Shown here one piece after another: positions 8,456 to 18,058 of a stretch of 63,217 nt of DNA. Made by a program: the position numbers and the translations under genes. The stretch comes from Parvibaculaceae bacterium (GTDB taxonomy: Bacteria > Pseudomonadota > Alphaproteobacteria > Parvibaculales > Parvibaculaceae). The notes beneath the pieces are model-generated. The model ran no database searches. It was not told the DNA's origin and saw nothing but the letters and a program-made list of their open reading frames with translations. How positions within the stretch are numbered: the stretch's first letter is position 1; each line of letters begins with the position of its first letter. The DNA is taken from positions 1-63,217 of the forward strand of contig JARGNZ010000017.1 of NCBI GenBank assembly GCA_029209985.1. The letters are read 5' to 3'.

Positions 8456-9163
8456 ATGATGATGAAAATTGAGATCATAAAAACCGTTTCTCGTTTATGC
8501 GTTCTAGCCGCGTTGAGCGTGCCTCTGTCTGCATGCGGCGGGTTTAACGGAGCTGAAGATGCCTTGATGGGCGCACGCGCCGCTCACCCAATTTCCGTAG
8601 ACTCTCAAGTCGCCCTGTTGGAGCTGGAAGCCCCGAGAGAAAAAATTGCACTCAGCGTTCAAGATAAAGCGCAATTGCAGAACTTCTTTGCGCACTTCAA
8701 GCAGCGTGGGCATGGGGCAATTTCTATCTCTGCGCCCTCAGGTTCGCCAAATGAGCGCACAGCGGTAAGCCTCGTTTCAGAAATTCGCGAAGAGCTAAAT
8801 AAAGCGGCCCTAACCGGCGGAACAGTTGGCTATGGCTCCTACCGCGCCTCAATGGGCAATGTTGCCGCCCCGATTTTGATTTCATTTGTCAAATATGTCG
8901 CGACCCCAAGCCCGTGTGGCAATTGGTCGAAGAGCTATGGCAAGGCACCGGGTAACAAACCAACGCAAGACTTAGGTTGTGCGAGCCAAAATAATTTGGC
9001 CATGCTTGTGGCCGACCCAGCCGACCTGAAAGGGCCGCGCGATGAAGATGCGCCGTCTGCATTGCGCAGAGAAAAAGTTTTAGGATTATATGCCGAGGGT
9101 GAAGTGTCCCGAACCAAATGGGATCTTCGAGACAGCAATACTGTGGCTGATGTTGCCGAATAG
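8456..9163 (+). CDS. cpaD: Tad pilus lipoprotein CpaD
   Basis: A 235-residue outer-membrane lipoprotein with lipobox LSAC (Cys27 from the first ATG). The C-terminal half shows the CpaD signature, GCASQNNLAMLVADPADL followed by PR. CpaD/RcpB-type lipoproteins help the secretin reach or stay in the outer membrane. Three ATGs stand in a row (8456, 8459, 8462). The third has better spacing from GGAAGG, so translation may begin there. It follows cpaC by 6 bases. Confidence 0.9.
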   Translation: MMMKIEIIKTVSRLCVLAALSVPLSACGGFNGAEDALMGARAAHPISVDSQVALLELEAPREKIALSVQDKAQLQNFFAHFKQRGHGAISISAPSGSPNERTAVSLVSEIREELNKAALTGGTVGYGSYRASMGNVAAPILISFVKYVATPSPCGNWSKSYGKAPGNKPTQDLGCASQNNLAMLVADPADLKGPRDEDAPSALRREKVLGLYAEGEVSRTKWDLRDSNTVADVAE

Positions 9164-9219
9164 GACCGGCATAATGAGCTGCAGTAGCACCTTAGGAATG
9201 GGATGAATTAGGTACACAA

Positions 9220-10476
9220 ATGTCAGAAGCTATGTCAGAAGAAAACGGTCAAGAACACGTGCCCATGCAGGTCATGAAGGCCGTGCCGCGCATTACGGTG
9301 GACGTGTTTTGTGACGTGCCGCAAACTGCACAAGTTATTCAGCGTGCGAGCGAAGACCGTCGTCTGGCCAAAGCACATGTCAGCGTGCACCCAGGCGGCA
9401 TCGTTGCCGCCGTTACCCATTTTAGAGAGGCCGCAACTCCCAATTTGATCGTGGTTGAATCCGCCCTGTCTGGTGAAGAACTGTTCGGCGAGTTGGGTGC
9501 TTTGGCACAAGTCTGCGACGCAGGCACAAAGGTCATCATCATCGGGCACCTAAATGATGTCTCTCTTTACCGTGAGATGATCCGTCAGGGCGTGAACGAG
9601 TATCTGGTCGCCCCCCTCGCGCCGATGCAAATTGTTGAAGCCATCAGCCGCCTTTATGTCGATCCAGACGCCCCTCCTATCGGGCGATCTGTCGCCTTTA
9701 TTGGGGCGCGCGGTGGCGTGGGCTCTTCAACCATTGGGCATAATATTGGTTGGTGCATTTCAGAAAACATGCGCGAAGACGCCACCATCGTGGATATGGA
9801 TATTTCTTTTGGCACCGTGGGGCTGGATTTCAATCAAGACCCCGTGCAAGGCATTGCCGACGCACTGCAACAGCCCGAGCGGCTAGACGATGTGTTGCTT
9901 GACCGGCTTTTGGTGAAGTGTACGGACCGTTTGTCTTTGTTCACGGCCCCGGCCATGCTGGATAAAGAAACAGAAATGGACGCAGACACCTGCGAAGCGG
10001 TGATCGAAGTTGTGCGTGAAAGTTGCCCGTGCGTGATCATCGACATTCCCCATGTGTGGACCCCATGGAGCAAGCGCCTCTTGGCCAATGCCGATGAAAT
10101 TGTCATCACCGCCAGCCCAGACCTTGCCAGCCTACGCAATACAAAAAACTTGGTCGATACCTTGCGCAAGATGCGCGAAAATGATGCTCCGCCGCATGTT
10201 GTGTTGAATCAAATTGGTGTGCCAAAGCGCCCGGAAATTCCGACGAAAGATTTTTCTGAAGCAATTGATTTGGATTTGGCTCTGACCATTCCATTCATTC
10301 CAGCTCTCTTTGGTGCAGCGGCCAATAACGGGCAAATGATTGATGAAGTTGACGGCAAAAGCAAAGCAGCCAATGGCCTGATGCATTTAGCCAGTTTGGT
10401 GACAGGTCGCCAAGCGCCTGCGAAAAAAGGGGCGTCACTCATGCCGTTCCTTGGCAAGCTTGGCGGAAAGAAATAA
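9220..10476 (+). CDS. cpaE: Pilus localization ATPase CpaE (TadZ)
   Basis: A 418-residue MinD/ParA-like protein that places the Tad machinery at the pole. Residues about 20-140 form a receiver-like domain lacking the phospho-acceptor Asp (NLIVVES in that strand), as usual in TadZ. An ATPase domain then starts with the deviant Walker A GARGGVGSST, in which the usual lysine is Ser as in other CpaE proteins. Further ParA-like motifs are IVDMDISFGTVGLD and IIDIPHVWTPW. The C-terminus is basic. It follows cpaD by 56 bases with its own start region. Confidence 0.93.
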   Translation: MSEAMSEENGQEHVPMQVMKAVPRITVDVFCDVPQTAQVIQRASEDRRLAKAHVSVHPGGIVAAVTHFREAATPNLIVVESALSGEELFGELGALAQVCDAGTKVIIIGHLNDVSLYREMIRQGVNEYLVAPLAPMQIVEAISRLYVDPDAPPIGRSVAFIGARGGVGSSTIGHNIGWCISENMREDATIVDMDISFGTVGLDFNQDPVQGIADALQQPERLDDVLLDRLLVKCTDRLSLFTAPAMLDKETEMDADTCEAVIEVVRESCPCVIIDIPHVWTPWSKRLLANADEIVITASPDLASLRNTKNLVDTLRKMRENDAPPHVVLNQIGVPKRPEIPTKDFSEAIDLDLALTIPFIPALFGAAANNGQMIDEVDGKSKAANGLMHLASLVTGRQAPAKKGASLMPFLGKLGGKK

Positions 10477-10489
10477 GGGATAGTATCTA

Positions 10490-11950
10490 GTGTTTGGACG
10501 TCGCCACGACAGTCAGCCCGGTGCCTCGAAGACGCCGCCACCCCCACCAGCGCCCAAAGCGCAGGCGGGTGCCTCTGTGCAATCGGCTACCCCAAAACCT
10601 AACCCAAAAGCAAAACCTGCCGCCGACTTGCCAAGTCAGGCACCCGCGCGGGGGGCAGGCTCAGATGCGCGTAAGTCGCCCGAATACTACACCATTAAAT
10701 CGACCATCTTTAATGCTCTCATCGACACGATTGATCTGACCCAGCTGGCGCAGTTGGACACAGAAAGCGCGCGAGAAGAAATCCGCGACATCGTGAGCGA
10801 AATTATTTCCATCAAAAACGTTGTCATGTCGATTGCAGAGCAAGAAGGCTTGCTTCAAGACATTTGTAATGACGTGTTGGGCTATGGCCCCCTTGAGCCG
10901 TTACTGGCGCGCGATGATATTTCTGACATCATGGTCAATGGGGCTGGCACAACCTTTATTGAGGTTGGCGGGAAGGTTGAGGAAACCAGTATCCGGTTCC
11001 GCGACAACTCTCAGCTTTTGAATATCTGTCAGCGGATCGTGAGCCAAGTGGGCAGGCGGGTAGATGAAGCCAGTCCGATTTGCGATGCGCGTTTGCCAGA
11101 TGGCAGCCGGGTCAATGTGATTGCGCCGCCGCTGGCCATTGATGGCGCGGCCCTGACCATTCGTAAATTCCGTAAAGACAAGCTCACCATGCAAGACCTT
11201 GTTGGTTTCGACTCCATCACACAAGATGGGGCAACCATTCTGGGCATCGTGGGCAACGTGCGTTGCAATGTGTTGATCTCTGGGGGAACGGGGTCTGGTA
11301 AAACAACGCTGCTCAACTGTATGACAGGGTTCATCGATTTGGATGAGCGGGTGATTACCTGCGAGGATGCCGCCGAGCTACAGCTTCAACAACCCCACGT
11401 CGTGCGGTTGGAAACACGGCCCCCAAATTTGGAAGGCACCGGCGAAATCACCATGCGCGATTTGGTCAAAAACTGTCTACGTATGCGCCCTGAGCGGATC
11501 ATCGTGGGTGAGGTGCGTGGCCCTGAAGCCTTTGACTTATTGCAAGCCATGAACACTGGCCATGATGGCTCTATGGGCACATTGCACGCCAACTCCCCGC
11601 GTGAGGCTCTAAGCCGCCTAGAAGCCATGATTACGATGGGCGGCTATGCGTTACCTTCAAGAACCATTCGAGAAATGATTGTCGGGTCGATCGACATTAT
11701 CATTCAGGCCGCTCGCTTGCGTGATGGGTCGCGGCGCATCACCCACATCACCGAAGTGCTCGGAACAGAAGGGGAAGTGATTACAACTCAGGACCTCTTT
11801 TTGTATGACATTGAGGGCGAAGACGAAAATGGGCGTCTGCTGGGGCGTCATAAGTCCACGGGTATTGCGCGTCCTGCCTTTTGGGATAAAGCAAAATATT
11901 ACAACAAGCACCGCGAGCTTGCCGAAGCGTTAGATCAAGCTCAGGGGTAG
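10490..11950 (+). CDS. cpaF: Pilus assembly ATPase CpaF (TadA)
   Basis: A 486-residue hexameric secretion ATPase of the VirB11/TadA class that powers Flp extension and probably retraction. A Pro/Ala-rich N-terminal stretch (about 1-60) is followed by the N-terminal all-helix domain, then Walker [13 protein letters not shown], Asp box ([12 protein letters not shown]), the [17 protein letters not shown] Walker B region, and the His box [20 protein letters not shown]. It starts at GTG 10490 with AAGGGA upstream, 13 bases after the cpaE stop. Confidence 0.95.
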   Translation: MFGRRHDSQPGASKTPPPPPAPKAQAGASVQSATPKPNPKAKPAADLPSQAPARGAGSDARKSPEYYTIKSTIFNALIDTIDLTQLAQLDTESAREEIRDIVSEIISIKNVVMSIAEQEGLLQDICNDVLGYGPLEPLLARDDISDIMVNGAGTTFIEVGGKVEETSIRFRDNSQLLNICQRIVSQVGRRVDEASPICDARLPDGSRVNVIAPPLAIDGAALTIRKFRKDKLTMQDLVGFDSITQDGATILGIVGNVRCNVLISGGTGSGKTTLLNCMTGFIDLDERVITCEDAAELQLQQPHVVRLETRPPNLEGTGEITMRDLVKNCLRMRPERIIVGEVRGPEAFDLLQAMNTGHDGSMGTLHANSPREALSRLEAMITMGGYALPSRTIREMIVGSIDIIIQAARLRDGSRRITHITEVLGTEGEVITTQDLFLYDIEGEDENGRLLGRHKSTGIARPAFWDKAKYYNKHRELAEALDQAQG

Positions 11951-11957
11951 GCGCACC

Positions 11958-12947
11958 ATGAATCAAGAAACACTTCTCATCACCGTTCTCGCTGTCCTTG
12001 CTGCCGTCGCAGTTGCAGGCATCGGCTGGGTGCTCGCGGGCATGAAAAAATCTCCGGCTGATAAGCGCATGGCGCGGCTCTCGACAGGGGCGGGCAGAAC
12101 AAAACGCACGGCCCATGATTTAGAAACCGAAAGCGGCAATCGGCGTAAACATGTTGAAGACACACTTTCTGAGCTAGACCGCCGCCAGAAAGAAGAAAAA
12201 GCTAAGTTGACACTCCGCTTGCGCTTGGATCGCGCTGGATTGGAAACAGAAGAAAAGACATTCTACATTTTGAGCGTCGTGTTTGGCGTGTTCGTTGTGG
12301 GCATCAGCTTCTTGTTTGGCATGCCACCAGCAGCTGCCCTTCTGGGGGGCTTTGCCGCGGGCTTTGGTCTGCCCCGGTGGGTTATCAATTTTCTGATCAC
12401 CCGTCGGCAAAATGCGTTTACAGCAGAGTTTGCAAACGCCGTAGATGTCATCGTGCGGGGGATTAAGTCGGGTTTGCCGGTGAACGATTGTTTGCGCATT
12501 GTGGCAACCGAAAGTGCTGAGCCAGTACGCGGCGAATTTGCTGAATTGGTCGAAAGCCTGAAATTGGGCATCAGCATGGACCAAGCCCTAACTCGGATAT
12601 TTGAACGTATGCCGCTGGCCGAAGTGAACTTCTTCATGATTGTCATGGTGATACAACAACAAACCGGCGGTAACTTGTCTGAAGCATTGGGCAATCTATC
12701 GAAGGTGTTGCGTGACCGTAAAAAGATGCGCGGGAAAATTCAGGCCATGTCACAAGAGGCGAAGTCTTCTGCCGCCATCATTGGTGCCTTGCCGCCCGGT
12801 GTCATGGCGATGATTACGATGACCTCACCGGAGTACATGAGCCTTTTATACACGACGACGACCGGAACGGCGATCATCATCGGGGGACTCCTATGGATGT
12901 TTACCGGTGTTCTTGTCATGCGCAAAATGATCAACTTCCAATTCTGA
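11958..12947 (+). CDS. tadB: Tad platform protein TadB
   Basis: A 329-residue inner-membrane protein with one T2SSF (GspF-type) domain. There is an N-terminal membrane helix, a charged cytoplasmic stretch rich in Lys/Glu (residues about 40-95), two more helices (about 98-140), the T2SSF domain (FANAVDVIVRGIKSGLPVND), and a C-terminal helix pair. TadB and TadC form the platform turned by CpaF. It begins 7 bases after the cpaF stop. Confidence 0.93.
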   Translation: MNQETLLITVLAVLAAVAVAGIGWVLAGMKKSPADKRMARLSTGAGRTKRTAHDLETESGNRRKHVEDTLSELDRRQKEEKAKLTLRLRLDRAGLETEEKTFYILSVVFGVFVVGISFLFGMPPAAALLGGFAAGFGLPRWVINFLITRRQNAFTAEFANAVDVIVRGIKSGLPVNDCLRIVATESAEPVRGEFAELVESLKLGISMDQALTRIFERMPLAEVNFFMIVMVIQQQTGGNLSEALGNLSKVLRDRKKMRGKIQAMSQEAKSSAAIIGALPPGVMAMITMTSPEYMSLLYTTTTGTAIIIGGLLWMFTGVLVMRKMINFQF

Positions 12948-12960
12948 TGGGTACTGAGTG

Positions 12961-13917
12961 ATGCTTGAAAGTCTTGTAAGAGTGGAAAACATAGTCATGA
13001 TCCTCGCTGCTTTGGCAGCGTTCGGGACAATCGTGACGTTGACGCTCCCCCTTCTCGCCACAGACAAGCTGGGCAACCGGATGAAGTCAGTGGGGGCCGA
13101 GCGCGAGGTGCTGCGCCAAAAGCATAGAGAAGACCTTGCAAAAGAACGCTCAGGAAACTTGCGCCAACGTCCTGAAGGGCTCATCAAGCAAGTCGTCGAT
13201 CGGTTTAATCTGTTGCAATACATGGAAGGCGATGCTGTTAAAGGCAAGCTGAAGATGGCGGGCTTTCGTGGGGAAGCGCCGGTCTATACCTTCATGTTCT
13301 TCCGTTTTGTCATGCCGTTCATCGTGTTCGTTTTCACGCTCTTCTATTTGTTTGTCGTGAACGGCTTTGGGTTGGAAACGCCCGCCAAGATTGCCGCCTC
13401 GTTTGGTGGTGGTTTCTTTGGCTTCTATATGCCAAATGTCTTTCTACAGAATATCATCCAGCGCCGCCAAGATTCCATTAAGGCCGCCTTTCCAGATGCG
13501 CTCGACCTCCTACTGATTTGCGTAGAGTCTGGCATGTCCGTAGAAGCCGCTTTCAAAAAGGTGGCGGAAGAAATTGGGAGCCAATCAATCGAGTTGGCAG
13601 AAGAGTTCAGTCTGACAACGGCCGAGCTGTCCTATCTGCAAGAACGTCGGACCGCCTATGATAATCTGGCTGCCCGTACCGGCTTGTCAGGGGTCAAGGC
13701 TGTGGTCATGAGTTTGACCCAGGCCGAACGCTACGGCACGCCCTTGGGGCAAGCCTTACGTGTAATGGCGCAAGAAAACCGCGACATGAGAATGTCCGAA
13801 GCGGAGAAAAAAGCAGCCGGTTTGCCGCCAAAGTTGACGGTGCCGATGATTGTCTTTTTCTTGCCGGTTCTGTTTGCTGTCATTTTGGGGCCAGCCATCA
13901 TCCAGCTCACCGGGTAA
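12961..13917 (+). CDS. tadC: Tad platform protein TadC
   Basis: A 318-residue inner-membrane T2SSF-domain protein, partner of TadB. It has an N-terminal helix (MILAALAAFGTIVTLTLPLL), a middle pair of helices (FRFVMPFIVFVFTLFYLFVV), the T2SSF domain (PDALDLLLICVESGMSVEAA) and a last helix. GTG 12958 and ATG 12961 are adjacent possible starts, and I took the ATG. It ends the rightward operon and is followed by a hairpin terminator. Confidence 0.93.
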   Translation: MLESLVRVENIVMILAALAAFGTIVTLTLPLLATDKLGNRMKSVGAEREVLRQKHREDLAKERSGNLRQRPEGLIKQVVDRFNLLQYMEGDAVKGKLKMAGFRGEAPVYTFMFFRFVMPFIVFVFTLFYLFVVNGFGLETPAKIAASFGGGFFGFYMPNVFLQNIIQRRQDSIKAAFPDALDLLLICVESGMSVEAAFKKVAEEIGSQSIELAEEFSLTTAELSYLQERRTAYDNLAARTGLSGVKAVVMSLTQAERYGTPLGQALRVMAQENRDMRMSEAEKKAAGLPPKLTVPMIVFFLPVLFAVILGPAIIQLTG

Positions 13918-13971
13918 TCGTGGGCTGATCTCCCCTCATCCATGCCGCATTGTCCAAGCAAGGTGCCAATA

Positions 13972-14003
13972 AAAAGCCCCGACACGATGGTCGAGGCTTT
14001 TTA
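13972..14003. terminator. Bidirectional terminator between tadC and tadD
   Basis: AAAAGCCCCGAC and GTCGAGGCTTTTT form a 12-pair stem with one C-A mismatch around ACGATG. A-rich and T-rich flanks on both sides suit termination of both converging genes. Confidence 0.8.
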
Positions 14004-14026
14004 AAATTTCTGAGATACCTGAGAGC

Positions 14027-14938
14027 TTAAAACGTCTCGTCAGCAATGGGCGCGTCCAACTGTTCCATCTGCTTCCACAAGGCAGGCTGCACCAACATGC
14101 CTTTGAGGTATGAAATATTATTGGTCGCAACCGCAGGGGGCAGGTCTGCCCGTGCAAGGCGTTCAGCTTCCCCAAAGTTTCCCTGTAGTCCAAGCACCAA
14201 GGATAGGTTCTGGCGCGCTTGCACACCCGATGCGGGATCAGAAACGGCTTTGCGCAAGGTCAGTTCCGCAATGTTAAGGTCGCCCACAAGCGCTTGACTT
14301 AGCCCTTTGTTTGACAACACTTTAGGGTTGTTGGGCGATAGGGAGAGGGCTTGGTCATAATTGACGAGAGCATCCTCATGTTTGCCTACTTGGTCTAAAG
14401 CAACCCCAAGGGCTGAAAAGAGTGTCCAATCATCCGGGCGGTCATGGGTGGCTTTGCCTAAAATATGCACCGCTTGGTCAGACTTGCCAACAGAGGTGAG
14501 CAATTTGCCGTATTCCGCAAGCACATCGGTATTTGAGCTATGTTGGTCGACAGCGCGTTTGAGCACCGAATGGGCTTGTTCTTTTGACCCAATTTGGCGA
14601 AGGGCCCGGCCATAATTGGCAGCCGCTTCTGCATTGTCCGGGTCTTGTTCGTAGAGCGCCCCCCAATAGGCGGCCATGGCAACCATGTCTTGGGGTCGGT
14701 TTGAATGCACTGGTGCGTAAGATGCTTTCGCCGCGCTCGCCCCTCCAAAAAGAGGCTTGCCATTAGGCAGCGTCATACAACCGGTCAAACTCAGGGCAAT
14801 CAACACCGTGCCCACGCCTTGTTTGAGGCGGCGGCGGGAAGTCGATGTCCCACGGGGCTGAGTAGGAAGAATATGTGACCCGCCATCGGAGGGTGTTGTT
14901 TTGCGAGACTGTTCTTTAAGCGCAATCATAGCGTCCAT
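14027..14938 (-). CDS. tadD: Tad TPR lipoprotein TadD
   Basis: A 303-residue TPR protein of the Tad system. A lipobox LTGC lies at Cys54, preceded by an unusually long, basic, low-complexity N-terminus, so the true start may be a later non-ATG codon. From about residue 85 there are roughly five TPR units (YGRALRQIGSKEQAHSVLKR, LGVALDQVGKHEDALVNYDQ and others). TadD is thought to assist secretin assembly like PilF/PilW pilotins. It is convergent with tadC rather than in the main operon. Confidence 0.87.
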   Translation of the reverse strand: MDAMIALKEQSRKTTPSDGGSHILPTQPRGTSTSRRRLKQGVGTVLIALSLTGCMTLPNGKPLFGGASAAKASYAPVHSNRPQDMVAMAAYWGALYEQDPDNAEAAANYGRALRQIGSKEQAHSVLKRAVDQHSSNTDVLAEYGKLLTSVGKSDQAVHILGKATHDRPDDWTLFSALGVALDQVGKHEDALVNYDQALSLSPNNPKVLSNKGLSQALVGDLNIAELTLRKAVSDPASGVQARQNLSLVLGLQGNFGEAERLARADLPPAVATNNISYLKGMLVQPALWKQMEQLDAPIADETF

Positions 14939-15144
14939 CCACTTGTAAAAGCATTTGCCCTATCCTGAGCGACAGACCTCAAGAAAGCCTTAAAAGTAAA
15001 ATCTGTCTTAAAACATGTTCAAATGCACGATTTTGGAGGCCAAACGGCGCAAATCAGCATAGAAATAGACATGGGCAGAGGGCCGTTCACGCACAATAAA
15101 CGCGCAGACGGTATTCTTTTCCCGCACTTCGTTGAAGGAACACC

Positions 15145-16242
15145 GTGCCGATGCTTGATAAGGTAGAACAATTGGTGAAATGGATCTTTGTCCGGTTTGG
15201 CAAAGTGGGCATTGAGCGGTTTGTCTATGCGAGTTTAGGACTGTTTGTTGTGGGCTTGCTGGGCGTCGGTTTAATGCGGGCAAACACACCGCTCACCGAC
15301 GAAGGGCAGCGGGCGACCTTCTTTCAAATCGGGACAGGCTCCACCAGTGGCACTTATTTTTCCATCGGGGAAATGCTCGCCGCGATGATTAGCCGACCAC
15401 CCGGGTCAGAGCCGTGCGCCAGTGGAGAGCGGTGTGGGGTGGCCGGGGTCGTGGCCATCGCCAAAAGCTCAGCCGGGTCAGTCGCCAATGTACGCAGCTT
15501 AGGGTCCAATCGGTTTGATTCTGCTTTGATCCAGGCAGATGTGCTGGATGCAGCCGCCAGCGGCGCTGGTATTTTTAAGCGCGAGGGCAAGGCAACGGAA
15601 CTTCGGGTGATTGCCAACCTGTTCCCCGATGCCGTGCATCTTGTCGTCGCCGCTGAGAGTGAAATTGACACGATCGATGATCTTAAAGGCAAGCGCGTGT
15701 CCATCGGTTCGCCCGGTTCTGGCACGCGGGCCAATGCCCTTGCCATTTTGAAGGCGGTAAAACTCTCGCGGCGCAAGGTCATGATTGTAGAGGAGAACGC
15801 CTCCCGGTCCGCAGAGCTGTTGCTCTCCGGGGAAATCGATGCGTTTTTCCTCACCACAGGTGCCCCCGCACGGATCATCGAAGACTTAGCCATTCGCAAT
15901 GTTGCCCGCGTCATTTCCATTGCAGGCGAAGCAATTGACCGCTTGCGCATTGAACAAAATTTCTTTGAAGCAGTCACCATCGAGGCAGGAACCTATCCGG
16001 GGTCCGGGGAGGTCCACACGCTGGCGGTCGGTGCATTGTGGGTCACACAGGCAGACCAGCCTGATGAGTTGATCTACCAAATCACCCAAGCCCTGTTCGC
16101 GCCCAATAACCGTTCCATGCTGATGAGTGGCCACCCCAAGGGGCGTTTCATCACGCAAGCCAGTGCCGTGCGCGGTGTGCCAATTTTGCTGCACCCCGGC
16201 GCCGAGAAATATTATTTCCAAGCCGGTATTCTGGAAGAATAA
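15145..16242 (+). CDS. TAXI-family TRAP-type solute-binding protein, membrane-anchored
   Basis: A 365-residue protein with an N-terminal transmembrane anchor (about residues 28-48), then the TAXI binding fold: GTGSTSGTYFSIGEMLAAMI, a Cys pair (EPCASGERCGVAG), then VAIAKSSAGSVANVRSLGSN and LKGKRVSIGSPGSGTRANA. TAXI proteins usually feed a TRAP transporter with fused membrane subunits, yet no such membrane gene is next to it. GTG 15145 has AAGGA 5 bases upstream. An ATG two codons later is possible. The substrate is unknown. Confidence 0.85.
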   Translation: MPMLDKVEQLVKWIFVRFGKVGIERFVYASLGLFVVGLLGVGLMRANTPLTDEGQRATFFQIGTGSTSGTYFSIGEMLAAMISRPPGSEPCASGERCGVAGVVAIAKSSAGSVANVRSLGSNRFDSALIQADVLDAAASGAGIFKREGKATELRVIANLFPDAVHLVVAAESEIDTIDDLKGKRVSIGSPGSGTRANALAILKAVKLSRRKVMIVEENASRSAELLLSGEIDAFFLTTGAPARIIEDLAIRNVARVISIAGEAIDRLRIEQNFFEAVTIEAGTYPGSGEVHTLAVGALWVTQADQPDELIYQITQALFAPNNRSMLMSGHPKGRFITQASAVRGVPILLHPGAEKYYFQAGILEE

Positions 16243-16243
16243 C

Positions 16244-16414
16244 CTACTGCTTGGGTTCTTTAATGACAGCCTGCGCCGCGATTGTTCTCTCGCCGTTAAA
16301 GGTGAGGGTCGGAGATCCGTAGAGTTGATACCCCTCATCAAGGGCCGCGCTAATGCGCTCGCAAAAAGAACGGTCATCGGGTCCCGTGATATAGCGATAA
16401 CGTAGCTCAGACAT
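16244..16414 (-). CDS. DUF1737 microprotein
   Basis: A 56-residue protein matching the DUF1737 pattern: MSELRYRYITGPDDRSFCER, then a block with GYQLYGSPTLTFNG, ending in a short basic tail. The start ATG (16414) has AGGAG 5 bases upstream, which decides it against a longer frame running into the aminopeptidase gene. It is convergent with the TAXI gene, with one base between the stops. Function is unknown. The family is small, soluble and widespread in proteobacteria. Confidence 0.85.
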   Translation of the reverse strand: MSELRYRYITGPDDRSFCERISAALDEGYQLYGSPTLTFNGERTIAAQAVIKEPKQ

Positions 16415-16562
16415 AACAACTCCTAAGTGTTGAGAAGGCAAATCGGGTGAAACATGGAGGCGACGTGCAGACAAAAATTGCGCACATGCCTGCGCATCTG
16501 TAAGCTTCCAGCCTACGTTATTCATATGCTTCTCCAGAAGCGAATACAAGCAAGAGGCCTCC

Positions 16563-17951
16563 GTGCAAGAAATCTTCACAGCAACTAATTCTGAGACGGC
16601 CACACCCATTTGGGCCGTGACGCCCGCAGCCCTCGACGCGTGGGCTGTTGAGCATGCAGGCCATCTCGCAGCATGGGTCAAAACCAGTAACTTTAAGGCC
16701 GAGCCGGGGGCGGTGTTGTTGTTACCCAACACCTCTGGCGGCATTGAAGGGGTACTGCTTGGTTTGGGCGCGGGGGATGACCCTTTTCTCTTTGGGGCAT
16801 TGTTGAATGTATTGCCATTGGGGGATTACCGCTTGGCGGACTGTGCAGAGGTGGATGTCTCTCTGGCGACACTCGGCTGGGCGATGGGCGCGTATCGGTT
16901 CGACCGGTATCTTGCGCACAGCGAACAAGACAAAGAATGCGCGCGTCTTGTGTTGCCAGCAGGCGTCGACGGAGATGAAATCTCACGATTGGCACAAGCC
17001 ATCTTTTACGTGCGCGACTTGGTCAACACGCCAGCCGGGGACATGGGACCCCATGAGCTAGAGCAAGAAGTGCGCACCTTAGCCGCCGCGCATCAAGCCG
17101 ATGTGACCGTCATCGAGGGCGATGATCTGCTCGATCAAAACTACCCAATGGTGCACGCCGTTGGCCGTGCGGCTGCGCCCGAAGCCGCCCCGCGTTTGAT
17201 CGATCTGCGCTGGGGCACCACGGGACCCAAAATCACTTTGGTGGGCAAGGGCGTTTGCTTTGATACCGGGGGCCTGAACATCAAGACCGGCAAAAGCATG
17301 TCGATTATGAAAAAGGACATGGGCGGTGCCGCGCACGTGATGGCCTTGGGTCAATTGATCATGGGCGCAAGTCTGCCGTGCCAATTACGCATTCTCATTC
17401 CCGCTGTTGAAAATGCAATCGACGGCGGTGCTTTCCGCCCCGGCGATGTGTTGGAAAGCCGCAAAGGTCTTTCCGTTGAAATCAGCAACACAGATGCCGA
17501 AGGCCGGTTAGTGCTGGGCGATGCATTGACCGAAGCCGACAGCGAAGCCCCCGATTTGCTCATCGATATGGCCACGTTGACAGGGGCTGCTCGCGTGGCG
17601 CTTGGCCCGCATTTGCCACCGTTTTTTACCGACGATGAAAAATTGGCCGCAAGCATTTCAGAAGCCGCCCGGCAGGTGAGCGACCCCCTCTGGCGCTTGC
17701 CGTTGTGGAATGGGTATGACGCCATGTTGGATAGCCAAATCGCCAACGTCAATCATGCCGCCGACAGCCCCTTTGCAGGGTCCATCACGGCGGCCCTCTT
17801 TTTACGCCGCTTTGTGGAAGAGGCCCGTTCATGGGTGCACTTAGATGTGTACGCCTGGAACCCCTCTCCTCGCGCGGGCCGTCCAACCGGGGGCGAGGCC
17901 CAAACCATTCGCGCCCTGTTTGAAGTCATCAAGACCCGCTGCGCAAACTAG
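16563..17951 (+). CDS. Leucyl aminopeptidase family (M17) metallopeptidase
   Basis: A 462-residue M17 cytosolic aminopeptidase. The metal and catalytic elements are visible: VGKGVCFDTGGLNIKTG with the first Lys/Asp ligands, DMGGAAHVM, and the family signature NTDAEGRLVLGDAL. It removes N-terminal residues from short peptides using two divalent ions. It starts at GTG 16563 on the edge of a purine-rich stretch. This variant is shorter than E. coli PepA because of a compact N-terminal domain. It lies beside a MarR regulator and an NlpC/P60 peptidase, a pairing that recurs in Alphaproteobacteria. Confidence 0.92.
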   Translation: MQEIFTATNSETATPIWAVTPAALDAWAVEHAGHLAAWVKTSNFKAEPGAVLLLPNTSGGIEGVLLGLGAGDDPFLFGALLNVLPLGDYRLADCAEVDVSLATLGWAMGAYRFDRYLAHSEQDKECARLVLPAGVDGDEISRLAQAIFYVRDLVNTPAGDMGPHELEQEVRTLAAAHQADVTVIEGDDLLDQNYPMVHAVGRAAAPEAAPRLIDLRWGTTGPKITLVGKGVCFDTGGLNIKTGKSMSIMKKDMGGAAHVMALGQLIMGASLPCQLRILIPAVENAIDGGAFRPGDVLESRKGLSVEISNTDAEGRLVLGDALTEADSEAPDLLIDMATLTGAARVALGPHLPPFFTDDEKLAASISEAARQVSDPLWRLPLWNGYDAMLDSQIANVNHAADSPFAGSITAALFLRRFVEEARSWVHLDVYAWNPSPRAGRPTGGEAQTIRALFEVIKTRCAN

Positions 17952-18058
17952 AAGAGACATCGGTTGCGTGAGCACCCAACATCAAGCGCATTGCTCATTG
18001 CCGTGCGCTCCGTTAGGATAATACGCAACCGAAACGTTTTCGATTGAGGAGCGAGGAT

